The translations under genes were made by a program, and so were the position numbers. A model generated the notes under the pieces. The model made no database searches, had not been told where the DNA came from, and worked only from the letters and a program-made list of their open reading frames with translations. DNA of 64,000 nt. It comes from Tomocerus qinae. Taxonomy: Eukaryota > Arthropoda > Collembola > Entomobryomorpha > Tomoceridae. Shown in pieces: positions 13,001 to 25,045 of this stretch. Location: positions 47,404,409-47,468,408 of the forward strand of contig CM034547.1 in assembly GCA_020055645.1 (NCBI GenBank). The letters are read 5' to 3'. Positions within the stretch are counted from its first letter, which is position 1. Every line of letters begins with the position of its first letter.

Positions 13001-16000
13001 AGATAAGGATTGAAGAAGTACGCAACGCTACTACATAATATCAGTAAAATCAAATTACTTCAGAGTTTTGCCGCATTAAGATTAAAGTATTTGAAGAAAT
13101 AAGTAAAAGAGGAAGAAGAAGAAACTATCTCTTATACATCTCCTACAATCAGATACTAATTCAGCAACCTACCAGTACTTAAAGGTGAGTAAATATCTGT
13201 ACACTTTACATTAGGTTAAGTACACTATTAAACAGCTGCCTTATATACAGATATACAGAATCAAGAAAGTATCTGAAATATATTATTATACCAGGAAATA
13301 TTTGCCGGGAGCCTTTTCATGAGCAAATGGTTATTTTGTAGTAATAACTAACAGATGTGTTACAGTGAGTATACTTTAGAGTCTAATGGGATAGAGTAAT
13401 AGTATTAGCAATATTAGCACTAATAATACTCTATAGTGATGTATGTGCATGTGATTTATACTTACACGAAGAGAATCTAGCACCTCTACTGTATTGGGTC
13501 TTTAATGCATACCTATATTACTTATTTATATCATATTAATGCGTCTGTAGGAACATAACTTCCGATTCCGATTGCTTCTTCATTTCTTCTTGTTCAGCCG
13601 TGAACGTGAATATAATGAAATGAATGGTTATGAGCTATATCTTATGTGTAATTTGATTTGGTATCCGCATCACGATATGAATGCAAATGCCTTACTAGTA
13701 AAACTAAAGATCAAGAGTGAAACCTGGTGGAGCGTATGGAAGCCAATGTAATTTATTTTATTTTGTGTATAACTTTATGCTACACGGCCAATACAGATAA
13801 CATTTAACTCTGTTCCATATAACATGTAATGTACTTGCATACCAACTCTTCATAACATGATCAAACATCGTACAATGCACGTAAGAACATCTTTCTAATG
13901 TGGAAAGAAAATAGCTGTACTGAAATTCCTTATGTCTAGTTTCTGTCTATATAGATAGTTTGGAATCGACGAGGGCCACTTTCTCTTTGAAAGTTTCCTT
14001 TGCTCATCTTTCACATCTTAGGACGTTAACATCAGGGAGTTTGAACTTGTACTGTATTCTTTGAGCACTAGAGTTCAACTCCTACTGTTAGCAATTCTCC
14101 AGTTTAGATTTTAAGAAAGTTGCGTTTGTAAGGAGGTAGCTACTCACTATCCATTGCTTTAAACGTCTTCATCCTAGTTACCCCAGTACTATTGTTCTGT
14201 TTAGTATTACTTATATTACTCTTCTCATACGGAAAATAATAATGTGCTCTAGATACAACACATATGTTTAATGACATAAGAATGGATCTATACAAATACT
14301 CTTATCATTATTTCTTAGCCATTATACTGCATATTGTATAACATTATACCTACTCAGTACATTTCTTAGAGTTAAGTGTCTGTATAGCTGTACTGCGGTA
14401 GTTTAATGTTAAGTATCTATCTAAAGGTGCCAACAGTTCTAATTTCACTACCGTTTGGCAATAATGCTGTTTCGTTCCGTTCTGTTCGGTTTTCTCATTT
14501 CCAGAGTACTTTGTCTTTATACAGCCTTCTACAATGTAGGGTAAAATAAACCATTATTGCAAACTAAACTCCTCATGTATAAAATTATTTTGCGAAACAA
14601 AATTGCTCGCCTTCTTTTACTTGCCTTGTTCGTGACAAGAAAGAATATTATATAGAACCTGTTCATCACATGTTCTAACATAGACCAGGATGTTTTAGTA
14701 TAGTAATCTAAATAGAAATGACTCATTTCTGTATTGGTATATTTACTGATGTTTATTTTATACATTACAGACATATGTTTTCTATACGAATGTTTCGGTA
14801 ATTAGGTACCCTGTGATATGTAATAATATTTCAAGTAAGAAAATGCACGATAAGGTCAAGTCTGCAACCAATTCTTGTTGTCATCATTTCAACCATAGAG
14901 TTTTCTGGATTAGGTCATACTCATATGTGAATGTTATTTGTATGATTTTTTGTGGCAATCAGGTTTTAGTGAAGAGAAGCACTACTGAAGACATTGGCTC
15001 TCGGTAGTTAAAGATTCCTATTTCTCAAGTTATAGGCAGCCCACCGGAAATAAGTGTAATACAGCAGAACATCATGCTTATTTACAGCGTCATTTCGGCT
15101 TATGCTCATGTTACTATTACACAGAACAGTGCTTTTACTAGATAGACACGCTGCCACTTGCTTGTTACTTACTGGTATGTGATGCTAGACAATGCAATGT
15201 GCTTAGCTCCCAACTGACATTATTTTTAGTATTATGCCTTCCCTTGCACAAAATAACGACATATACACAACAGAAGCTCCTACAAAAAAACACTATATAA
15301 ATATAGGTACCTGAGTACATTTACTTTCACACATGTGATGCAACTGTGCATTAAAGAAACTGTTAATGTAGAAAATGGGAAGTAACTATAAGTAAGCTGT
15401 ACACTTGACTGAATTGACTTTAGAACAAGAACCCAATTTAGTTTACAATGATGGCTCTTGACTGCTAACAGAGAATGGCGTGAAATGTTGGTCAAACTAT
15501 TGAAATTCGATACAGGATTCTAATTTAGTTCGAGCTTAACTTTGTGACTACCTATAGATATCTTATATCTAGATAGAATGACAAACATGTTGAAAAAGCC
15601 TTGCATGTGAACGTGAACGCATTGTATCTACTATAAGATCATAAAATTTTATCTGCGTTATCCACATAAATATATACGTTCAAGTAGCCAAGTAATATAT
15701 ATAAGTGTAGTATGTCTAAGAAATATTCAGCCAGCCCGAGTTTCATTTTTTTAACTAGTCTTTTACGTGTTCTATTATAATGCTGCGCGCTACATTGAGG
15801 TACACTAAGACGAATCGCCACATGTAGAAGCACAAACCAATTTTGTATATCTTCGACTCAGGAAAGGCTACACCAGCATGTACTCCACACGTTGTCAATA
15901 AAATGCTGTAGTGAGTTTGAACAATAGAAGGTGCTCATTTTCCCCTTGTTAACTTAAAGAGAGCAACAAACACGTTTGAAAAGACTTGAGTTGAAAGTCG

Positions 16001-19000
16001 TGCTTCGAGCTTGATCAGATCGGAAAGATCACTTGGATATCAAGTGGAGAAAGTGTCTAAAACAAAGGTAAATGTATTGGATACTATGTAAAGTGCCACT
16101 AGAATATAATGGAATGTATCTGATCCTTATCAGCTTCCGAATGGACTATAGGGAGCTTGATAGCATGATTTTTCCTCAGAACGTTGAACGTGGTAGCTCT
16201 CTATTACAGTTATTTAGCTGACGATGAGTGAGTCAGTGAGTAGAACGGAACTCTGTTGGAATTTGTGTCTGTTGTATCATAAGAACGTAGCTTTCGGCTA
16301 TCGGGTGGTTTATTTTCTGCAGAAGTATTACCACATATAGCTTAATTTACTGGAGAATGTATGAGTATGAACAATCCTGTCTACAGATATTGTAATAAAA
16401 AAGTATGCGTTATAGCATTCGTATACCTTAGGAGCCTACTCGCATTTAAGGTGATAGCTTTTGTATAGGTACTTAGTTTTAGGCATTTTGTGTTTGTAAA
16501 ATTTGCAATGGTCCTACTGACATAGTATTGTATATTATGGTAAAACTAAAGAAGGAAACTTAAGGAATTTTGTTTCTTGGTGGAGATACCATGATATATA
16601 GAAGCAGTTAACTTATAAAGAAGGACAGAATGGAAACAGACGAAGGAAAACGAACTGAAAGAATTTATTAGATTGCACTCAACCCAAATTGGAGCCAATG
16701 AAGGAAAAGGCTCGAAACCAAAAGTATCATCAAATCAGTATCTCGCCGTTCGCAAAGGAATTATGGGGATCGTGCTCTGGGTTTGGAATTCTTTGTCGGG
16801 CCATCCTAACAGAATATGCTATGCCTAGCACTACAAATCTGTATAGTATTAAAGTGATATGTTGTATTGTGTCTCAAAGTCAGCGTCTGCCTTCGGGTAG
16901 TCGTAGTAGTCTCCTGTAGGTATCATCCATTCTGCTTTTCTCATTTTCCCAAACTAAGCAAAACCGATACTAGCACCACAACACTGGTACATTTATAAAT
17001 GTAGATGGCTAGGACAAGTACATATAGATACCGCGTGATACGTACCTCAATGTAATACACTAGATTGTAGTAATAGTACCTACTTGCAGTTATGTCACTC
17101 TTAATGTAACTATTGCACCATAGTTAGGTAGGATCTAGTTCATTGTATTGGATTGTATTCTGTTCGGAGCAATAACACGACCAAAACGATGCATAAAAAG
17201 GTTCTCAGTACCTTTTAGCCTTCTTCTCTTTCCCAATTGACTATCTCCATTTGAATAATATCTAGGACAATCTCCATGTGTATTGTATTCATTTTATATT
17301 TACACTAATGCGTCCTGTTATGTTTGTGAAATGACAATTACCTAAACTACCTTATTATTATATGGCTTATACATAGGAATGAGAGGAGACAGAAAACATA
17401 TAAATGTTTTACAATGGCACCAACTTTCACTACTTTTATTATTTGTATTGCATTTAACACTCACGGTTAGTTACAATCTACACAACAGTCACTTAGATAA
17501 GATTTAATGCAGTTTTTAATGGGATTCGAAAAGTAGAGCATGTTTTGTTTCATATCTGGAGTAAACATGAATGAATATTTATAATGTACACCCGAAGAGC
17601 AAAGACCGATATCACAACATAGCTGCGAACTAATAGTATACGTAAAAAGCGGAAAACCTTATGGGAAAAGTGACACACTATGAGCACAACTGCCAAGTAC
17701 TAAAGGGCAAAACCTCTTTTTGTTTCTATTTCCTGTCATCTGCATGTATGTTGATAGTATTTAGTATATCGCGATGCTTCCATATTCCATGTATGGCAAC
17801 CAGACAGCACAAATCTTCAATTGAGTAGGGACCTGTGCTTTTGTTATGTCTCAATTCTTATGCATACAGCCAATGTTTTTATTCATGTGTGCACTTACAT
17901 ACATAAATAAATGTGCAAAGGAATAAGAAGTCTCTGTATAATATGACAGTGTATCATAAAAGTGTATAGTGTTCACACGTAACGTAAGTTAAGTTGGAAG
18001 TATGCAAATTGAGAATATCTTGTGTGTGTTGGCCTCCTTCTTTATCCTAACCTATATCTCCGCCAGAATAATCTAACAATAAGACTCACTTCAGATTTTT
18101 ACTTAACCTAGCCCAATATAACTCCATGAAACATGGTTTGTGAAAGACTGAGACTTCTGCTTTACGAGTTAGTACAAGTACATGCATAATGTAGATATTA
18201 TACAGATCTGGTGTGCATGAATTATAGAATCAAATGAATTGTGTTTTTGTGATGTCGCCGTTTGTATTGTGTCACAATTCACAATTTTCTGACAAAAATC
18301 TGAGCTTCCAAATGTTAGTACTACTGCACAGTCACATTTTCTGTTTCCATGTCTTATGTACTTATATGCATGAACAAATAAAAATAAATGTTATGCATAC
18401 ACATAAAATAACAACTGAGCTAGTACGTACAAATATGTAAGTAGTTGCATAGGTAGTATAAATGTAAATAGGGAAAGGAATGCTTCGAATAGGTACTTGT
18501 ACTTGTGTACACCGTAAATGTCTGTTAAAACCCATTGAAACGTTAGCTTTTTTATAAGGAAACCACATAAGAGGATTTATTTGGCATATGTCGTTGCTGA
18601 GACTGTGGCATACATACTCTGAATTTGCTATTCAAAGAAAGGGAAATAATGCATGAAGCGCGAGATTACTGTGCTGGTATGCATCATGTATTTTATCACT
18701 GCACTACTATACTACTGTCGCGCTCTTTATAAAGCAAAGTAGGTAATGCGGTTTTAAACACATGGAAAACATAGTCAATTGCACAAACCATAATATAGGT
18801 AGAAATATCCAGATAATACTTCTTTGTATCTTCTAAGATGGAAAGATGAAAGTAATATATAATACAAGTCTCTGCCGGGGCAATTTGGACTACCCCCAAA
18901 TTCTTACACTTTGTTTAGTCTTTTGAATAATTTTCTTTATTTTCTCTGTTTTGTACTTACTTTCCCAAAGAAAAGAAACAAAAGCTTATACGCAAGGATG

Positions 19001-20214
19001 CAATAACTACAGAACTAACCCCTTTGTTTTTGGATAATGCTTCTGGTCTGCCTGGCGCTACTTAATAACTGGGAAAAGAATAACTGACTGACTGAGTCTG
19101 TTATTGCCGCATTTAGACAATATTATATCATCAACACTTTCTATAGGATCTTGGATGATGTGCAATCTGGAAATGCCTACTGGAAACAATACAGTATTAT
19201 ATGCACCAAAAGTATAGCAAAACATTGCAGATTTATATATAGCATGATATGACGGGTACAATTGTATGTATTTATACGAATACAGTATGTGTATATTGAA
19301 TATACACTTTGTCTCCAGCTTGTAATCTGGCTCTGTAGTTTGTATAATACGAAAAAATTCCGAAATGGTGAAATTAACTTCACGCCTCAGTCTCCTTCAA
19401 GGCTTCCTTTCCTCTGGTTTAGCTTTCACTATCTCTATTGCTGCATTGTCCTTAGCCTTAACAATAAGTACTATTCAAGATATCGGAGTGAGGGCCACAC
19501 GTCTAAAACAAGTGTAACATTCTTTGTTTCTAAGCACAAACTAACTCAATTCTGAGCTCATTCTCCAAAGATTGAGCTTCTATACTTTCCTTTATGTGAG
19601 TTCTAATCTCAATCGGCCGAAATACAGTTTTCAGCCTTCAGTCTAAATTAAAAGAGAAAGCAACAAAGCAAAAAAGCGTCATCCCTAAATTGTTTGCATT
19701 CTTCTTTTTAAAAAATTCATACTAGATATTAGAATTCCAAATTCCAAGGTTTTCATTGCAATATTTATATCCTACAGTATTCATTTTTAACAGATCTACT
19801 AACTCAATCTACGTTTTATGATGATTCTTTGTAAAACTTGGCCATACTAGACTCTTCAATTAGTGCTTGTAGTAATGTGTCGTATTCTCCTTCCTGAAGA
19901 GGATAATTCCACGTCATTACGTTTTCATGATACATTTATTTTTTCTGAGTACACTGCTACTAATAATCTCCATCACGGTATATAGAAAATTAGACCAGTA
20001 AAACAATATCAGTTATGAATAGACTAATTTGAGATTTTGTTATCGCATCTAAGAATTTTCGGAGCAATGATTGTATTCTGTACTTACAAAAATTAGAGTA
20101 ATGTACATTGGTTTAAGTAATTAGAATAGATGGTGAAAGCATAGAGGTAGTAAATAATATTAAGGAAATAGAGGAAAGATTGAGAATATTTTTGAGTTTG
20201 TTTACATTTCTCAC
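10001..20214. other. Gene-free stretch before the P-type transposon
   Basis: I recognise no coding sequence on either strand; the longest open frames are about 60-97 codons and resemble no family. A short purine run (GGAAGAAGAAGAA) lies near 13110. A 19-bp palindrome at 19289-19307 is listed separately. TAGGTAC words occur at 14803, 15304, 16466 and 18490. Nothing suggests a transposon end or RNA gene. Confidence 0.5.
19289..19307. repeat. 19-bp palindrome
   Basis: GTGTATATT and AATATACAC form perfect 9-bp arms around a single G. In AT-rich DNA of this length a palindrome of this size is only mildly unexpected, and nothing around it suggests a function. Confidence 0.5.
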
Positions 20215-20228
20215 GCCGTAAAATGGCG
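20215..20228 (+). repeat. Left terminal inverted repeat core of the P-type element
   Basis: GCCGTAAAATGGCG pairs with the inverted copy at 23544-23557 with one mismatch. It lies beyond the transposase stop and polyadenylation signal, where the element's 3' end is expected. Confidence 0.7.
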
Positions 20229-20376
20229 GCATTGTTCGAATATATTTTACATGCGAACATGGTCATACCAGCAAACTAACCATGACAATTAATTATAATA
20301 TGCTATCATAAATAACCTGTAATTTCATGATTATTTGTAATACGACACAAGTAAGATATACGACGGGTATTTAAAT

Positions 20377-20382
20377 TTTATT
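20377..20382 (-). promoter_or_regulatory. Candidate polyadenylation signal of the transposase
   Basis: AATAAA on the minus strand lies 35 bases past the transposase stop codon and inside the element's left end. Position and exact hexamer suit transcript end formation; the motif is the only evidence. Confidence 0.5.
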
Positions 20383-20416
20383 GAAGCAAATGTTTAATTT
20401 TACATTAAAACAAAGA

Positions 20417-23400
20417 TTACACTCCAGCAAACTGAGTTAATTTATTATTTTGGTTCCTGACATAGTGAGGTATTCTGTCTAAAGTTTCCTTCTTAGCACT
20501 ATGATACATCCTAACAGTACAATAAGTTTTGGCAATTACCTTGACCAACTCGGCAACATGATTGTCTAAAACTGATAGATTTAAAATATGCTGGTTTAAT
20601 CCAGAAAATATATTATGATCTGAAACAAAGCTAGCAACTACTTTTAAAACCACTAGATCAATTCTGAAGCTGGGAGACACTGCATAACCTCGGTACACTC
20701 TTTCAGTCAATTTACAAACTTTGACTACATCTTTAGACGGTACAATTAAACCTCCATTCTGTTTCAACTTAATAAGCTTATAATCTTCTGCATCAGCACC
20801 AGAAGAACTTTCTAAGCTCGAAATACATTCTTTGCATTTCAATAGTGGTTTAAGTTTTTTTACAACCCAACCCGCAATGTATTCTACAACGCTTTCACTA
20901 AATGTCGATAAGTATTGCAGACAAACAAAAGCATTAATGTCATTTTCTTCTACAGGATTGATTGTTACATTTCTGCTGGGAAATTTAGCCAATGTTAATT
21001 CTGTGTTGTCTTGAACAACACAATTTCCATTATTTGATGGACATAGTTTAGTAGAAGAGATTTTCGTACAGCATATCGTAATTGTACTACATTTGGGTTA
21101 TTATTATAGCCCTGGCACGACCTTAATGTACTGAAGTACATCTCCGTATAGTCCTGACTAAATTTATAGGTCAACACATACTTTAATTGAGGCTGGCTAC
21201 ACTTAACCAAGTCTTCGTAAATTGATTCAAAACTTTTAATAGTAGTTATAAAACCTATGAGTGGAGTCTTTTTTCTAGATTTAATTAATAGTGTCCCATC
21301 CGATGACTTCATATTGCTGAATGCATAAATTGCTTTCTTGAACAGTGGCTTCCACAAACCTTCGGATTCTTTTTTCAAAGGAGCTTTGTAACCTTTTGAC
21401 AACGGATTTTTTGAATTGAGTATGTCGAATAAGCTGAAAAATAATAATTATGTTTTAAATATAGAACATTAAAAGTCAGCATTTTAAATGAGGGGAGAAA
21501 ATATTAAAGAAAATATTGTCATACCTATCAATCATCTCAATGAAATCTGCAGTGTAGTCACAATCATCATCAGTAAAGCCATCTATTTGAAGATTTTTAC
21601 ATAACCGCAAGGAATTTGCAGTAGATTTGCTGAAAACTTGAACACATAATTTAACCTTCATTTTTTGTAGCTCAAATCGGGTATGACGGGCTGTCAATTT
21701 ATTCGCCGCTCTTAATCCTTCTTTTGCCTGTAAGGTCTGCAATCTTTCAATGTATATCCATTGGATTTTCTGAAACAGATAATTTAAATTAATTACTGTA
21801 AGGACTACTATCGTAAAATGAAATTACTTATAAATTAGCCAATTTGTACCTGCTCATTGATATAAATTGTCCCAATAGCTTTCCACATATTTCGCAGCAA
21901 CTTTAACATGTGAACTACGTCAGCAATAACATGAATTTTTTCTTCGTTGGGAGTAATGAAATATGGAACAATGTTAGACCATTTCAAACTAGCTCCTAAA
22001 AGTTGTGCCGATTTCAGGTTTGATGCCAGTCCATCATAAGTAATGGCAATGCATTTAATATTGATAGACTGGAGCAGCGTAATTCCTTCCAAAATAACAT
22101 TATTGATAAATTCTGCAGGAAGACCTTTAGTCAAAAAATATGCAATAGGCATCTTCCAACGGTCATTAACTGCAACCGCCATGACGAATAATGCATTCTT
22201 GGCCATTTCTTCTAGGTTAGGAGGGTTAAAAAAATTTCCATAATTTACAAAACCTTCATATTTATCTCCAGTAGAAATAATTTGCTGCCGAATACTGATT
22301 TCGTCCAATTGCAAGTTGCATATTATTTGAAACTTTGAATTTGCAGCCTTTTCTTTCAGAGCTTCTAAACAAGAACATAGGAACCCGGGTTCAACAATTA
22401 TGTGCTTATTCCAAATCACAATCGTTTGTTCTGTTGGTAGAAGATTCAAGAAGCTTTTCCTCACAAAATTGTATGCTTTTGAACTGTAATAATGTAGGGT
22501 CAAGGCAAATTGGCGTATTTGAGAGTCATATGATTTTTTCTGCTTAATTCTTGCCAACAAAGACGTTATTATTGTGTTCTTCGCTTTGGTATAAACATTT
22601 CGAATTATTTTCTTCACTCTCCAGTTTTCGTTATGCTCTAATCTAATCTTTCTTCTCAGTTTCACAATTGTTTTTTTGTATAATTTTGATCGAGCCTTCA
22701 GTTTTCGGATCATTATATTTTTGTCTGTCTCTTCGGGAGTTTGAGAACACTGATTTTTTGTCGGTATCGTTGTTGGAGGAAAATCCATGTCTACTTGAAT
22801 GCTTTTGGAAACCTTAAAAAATCAATACATATATTTAAATCTTTTGTTTATGGAACCGGAAATAATTTAAATCCGCATCAATAATTTACTAATAAAAGTA
22901 GAACCATTTTAACCATTTGTTCTTTTTCTAGTTTACTGACTTCTGGCCCAACTCGAATGCTATTTCGTTTTATTATCACATCCTTGTTAGCAGCATCACA
23001 TAAAATTTTCATATCCGGAAAGCGTAAAAATTTTGCACTTTTAGGTTGTGGTAAATTGCTTTCATCGGTATTGCTATTAAGCGAGGGGTCATCAAGCATT
23101 CGTCTCCTCGAATCAAAGATTGGATTAGAAAAATGAGCCGAACAAATAGCTGACTTTTTATTCGGATGCCAAGTTGGGCCCCTATTTGCAAAAGCAATCC
23201 ACTTGCCAATTCGATTTTCATCGTGGAAAGGAAATCTGAATATAGTCAAAGTTTTATATTCAAAATCTAATTGTTTCATTACATAAAATTACGTACCTAA
23301 ATCATTTAAATTATTATGTTTGAAATCATTTATTAGTGATTAGATTTTAAATTCCAACTTACTTGTGCAATTTGATAGACGTAGAAGGAAAATTTCTGCA

Positions 23401-23427
23401 CTTATATACGTCACAGTGATTAGGCAT
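20417..23427 (-). CDS. P-element-type THAP transposase (THAP9-like), five exons, one frame break
   Basis: This DDE-type transposase would excise and insert its own element. Exons on the minus strand: 23427-23363, 23235 to about 22914, 22812-21850, 21769-21525 and 21433-20417, about 870 codons (human THAP9 has 903, Drosophila P transposase 751). The N-terminal THAP zinc finger has Cys5, Cys10, Cys53 and His56 (MPNHCDVYKC...FPFHDENRIGKW...ICSAHF). A basic, possibly coiled stretch follows near residues 150-190. The RNase H-like core shows Asp299 (LQLDEIS), Asp389 (ITYDGLAS) and Glu629 (SQDYTEMYF), plus Asp427 in the P-family motif HVIADVVHML. Further family blocks are ANKLTARH, FDILNSKN and IAGWVVKKL. 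MPNHC at 23427 is preferred over the ATG three bases earlier. Near 21030-21045 the frame shifts by one base between NYV and NNGNCVV, so the copy is probably inactive unless this is a sequence error. Confidence 0.88.
23363..23427 (-). CDS. First exon of the THAP transposase (CxxxxC half of the zinc finger)
   Basis: This short exon is easily missed because it has only 21 complete codons. It encodes MPNHCDVYKCRN and ends in LH plus two bases of a Lys codon, with a perfect GTAAGT donor at 23362. Spliced to the acceptor at 23237-23236, it supplies the two cysteines the THAP fold needs and runs directly into KFPFHDENRIGKW, the usual order in THAP domains. The join is in phase. Confidence 0.8.
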
Positions 23428-23543
23428 CATAAAATGAAATTATTGTCCAAAAAAATTACACCATGCCAAGTTCAGATCTAATAGAATAATTCTTGGAAGC
23501 AAGTCGATTGATGTTTTTCTCACTATAATATTTTAAAATAACG

Positions 23544-23557
23544 CGCCATTTCACGGC
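23544..23557 (-). repeat. Right terminal inverted repeat core of the P-type element
   Basis: Read on the minus strand this is GCCGTGAAATGGCG, the partner of the left end at 20215-20228. It lies about 115 bp upstream of the transposase start codon, so any promoter of the element must lie between the two. Confidence 0.7.
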
Positions 23558-23703
23558 AGTTTGGCACCAGCCAATGAAATGAAGGCTAAAATAAATTACA
23601 TTGTGAGTGCTGTGCCTTTCCCTCTGTTAACTCTGTGGGTGAAAGATATCCTTCTACATATTATTATCTTTCTACATCTATTGTAATTAGCAATAATCAA
23701 CTT

Positions 23704-23993
23704 ACCGTATTAATCGAATTAATTCTCCAGGTTGTTATTGTTTCATTGGCCTTTTTTAGCTCCTGAAAACGATGAAAATCGAAATAGTTAACCAGGTGGT
23801 GAATTATTTCGATACGGAAAATTATTTTCAATTTTTGTTAAGTTATTACTTGATGAAGATTAAATAATGAGAAAGAGTTTAAAAATTCAATTGACTGTGT
23901 AAATGTGCATGGGTTCAGTGAGGTCTATAGGCATTTCTAGGCATGCTCTCAGTTTGGATGGTGAATTATTTCAATAGGGAGAATTAATACGGT
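23704..23993. repeat. Cluster of three related ~26-bp units, possible small MITE
   Basis: Three related segments occur within 290 bp. The unit at 23704-23731 (begins ACCGTATTAATCGAATTAAT) is inverted relative to the two units at 23792-23817 (CCAGGTGGTGAATTATTTCG onward) and 23956-23993 (GGATGGTGAATTATTTCA onward, ending AATACGGT). The first and last could act as terminal inverted repeats of a non-autonomous DNA element, with the first and second forming an inner hairpin. No clear target duplication is seen and no transposase is nearby apart from the unrelated P-type one. Confidence 0.45.
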
Positions 23994-23999
23994 GTAGCT

Positions 24000-24023
24000 T
24001 TTAACAGAATCTTTAACAGAATC
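24000..24023. repeat. Tandem pair of a 12-mer
   Basis: TTTAACAGAATC is repeated twice without change, just outside the 23704-23993 repeat cluster. It is too short to class; replication slippage is the simplest origin. Confidence 0.6.
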
Positions 24024-25045
24024 TTTTCCCTGAATATTAATCACAGGTCAAAGAAATATTCATTCGGTATAATCCTGTGATAATTAGATGACAGTAATAA
24101 AACTATATGGAGGATGTATGACAAATATTTTTTTGCCATTTTTGCCATCGTCGTGACCTAAAATGATTTTCTGCTAATTCCCATTGTATAAGTACCACCA
24201 GCAATATGGATGTCGATTCACTAAAAGAGCAGTTAATGATAGACATATTGTGTTGACATCCTAATAACAACTTCTGCTGTTTTACGTTTGCTAATTGGTT
24301 TTTAAATGAACCTACGGCATATTAATAATAAGTGTATTTACATTGTGAATGTGTACCTATAGGGTATGAAAAATTGAGTGTTTCCATTCCCTAACGTATA
24401 CTTTACTACTTTATATTGTGGGACATAATTATTATTATAATTATAGAGTTCTTCATATAGTAGCAGGTTTGAATATTTTGTTACAAAATTAAGGTGAACA
24501 GTACTAATTGATTGTACTGTACTGTACCAAATGCAGAAAAAAGTATCTACCTACTACCTCTAATGCTAACATTGAAGTTGGTTTGTCATTGTCATTAAAG
24601 TGATGTTCTGCAAAGTTATAGTATAGACTTCGGTAGAAGTTTACAACTACAGAAAAACACGACGCAATAGTTTTCAATAACATATTCTGTCTGCACATTT
24701 CAGAAGCTTAAATAACCTTTGGACAAACTTTTCCATTTACTTAAAAGTGAAGACAATTTTCAAATGACAGTTTGTCATTCTAGGCTTAGCACTACCAATC
24801 TCAACCTCTGAATGTTTGACATTTCGATTCAAATAAGTTGATGCATTTTAAATGAAATGCAAGTCTGAAGGGCACAATAGCATTTTAAGGTACTAAGAAA
24901 AATGGTTAGGTATCTACATGGATCGAATTTTACATGTGTTGATACCTATGTTTGCTTTAAGTATTCAGTAATTTATTTATCAAGGTCAATTAAGTATGTG
25001 CATCGAGAAAATAACAGTTTCCCAGTTAGGTGAGTGCAAGCAGTA

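Larger units (their letters stand above)
20215..23557 (-). mobile_element. P-element-type DNA transposon, about 3.34 kb, nearly complete
   Basis: The element is defined by short inverted ends flanking a THAP-type transposase on the minus strand. The left end at 20215 begins GCCGTAAAATGGCG. The right end, read inward on the minus strand from 23557, begins GCCGTGAAATGGCG, a match of 13 of 14 bases. The transposase start lies about 130 bp inside the right end and its stop about 200 bp inside the left end, as in P elements, whose ends are short and whose single gene fills the body. I could not find a convincing 8-bp target duplication, so the exact outer limits are uncertain by perhaps 10-15 bp. 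High conservation of the coding body and of the splice sites suggests a fairly recent insertion. Confidence 0.82.
23558..25043. other. Repeat-bearing spacer between the P-type element and the MITE
   Basis: No gene is recognisable here. The stretch contains the 23704-23993 repeat cluster and the 12-mer pair. The remainder, about 24024-25043, is plain AT-rich sequence with only short chance open frames. Confidence 0.5.

Noticed and set aside
20998-21045. A very short intron that would explain the transposase frame change
   Set aside because: Using GTCCAT as donor and the nearest downstream AG gives an intron of about 45 bases that removes the conserved NGNCVVQD block and runs into a stop. A one-base loss explains the data better.
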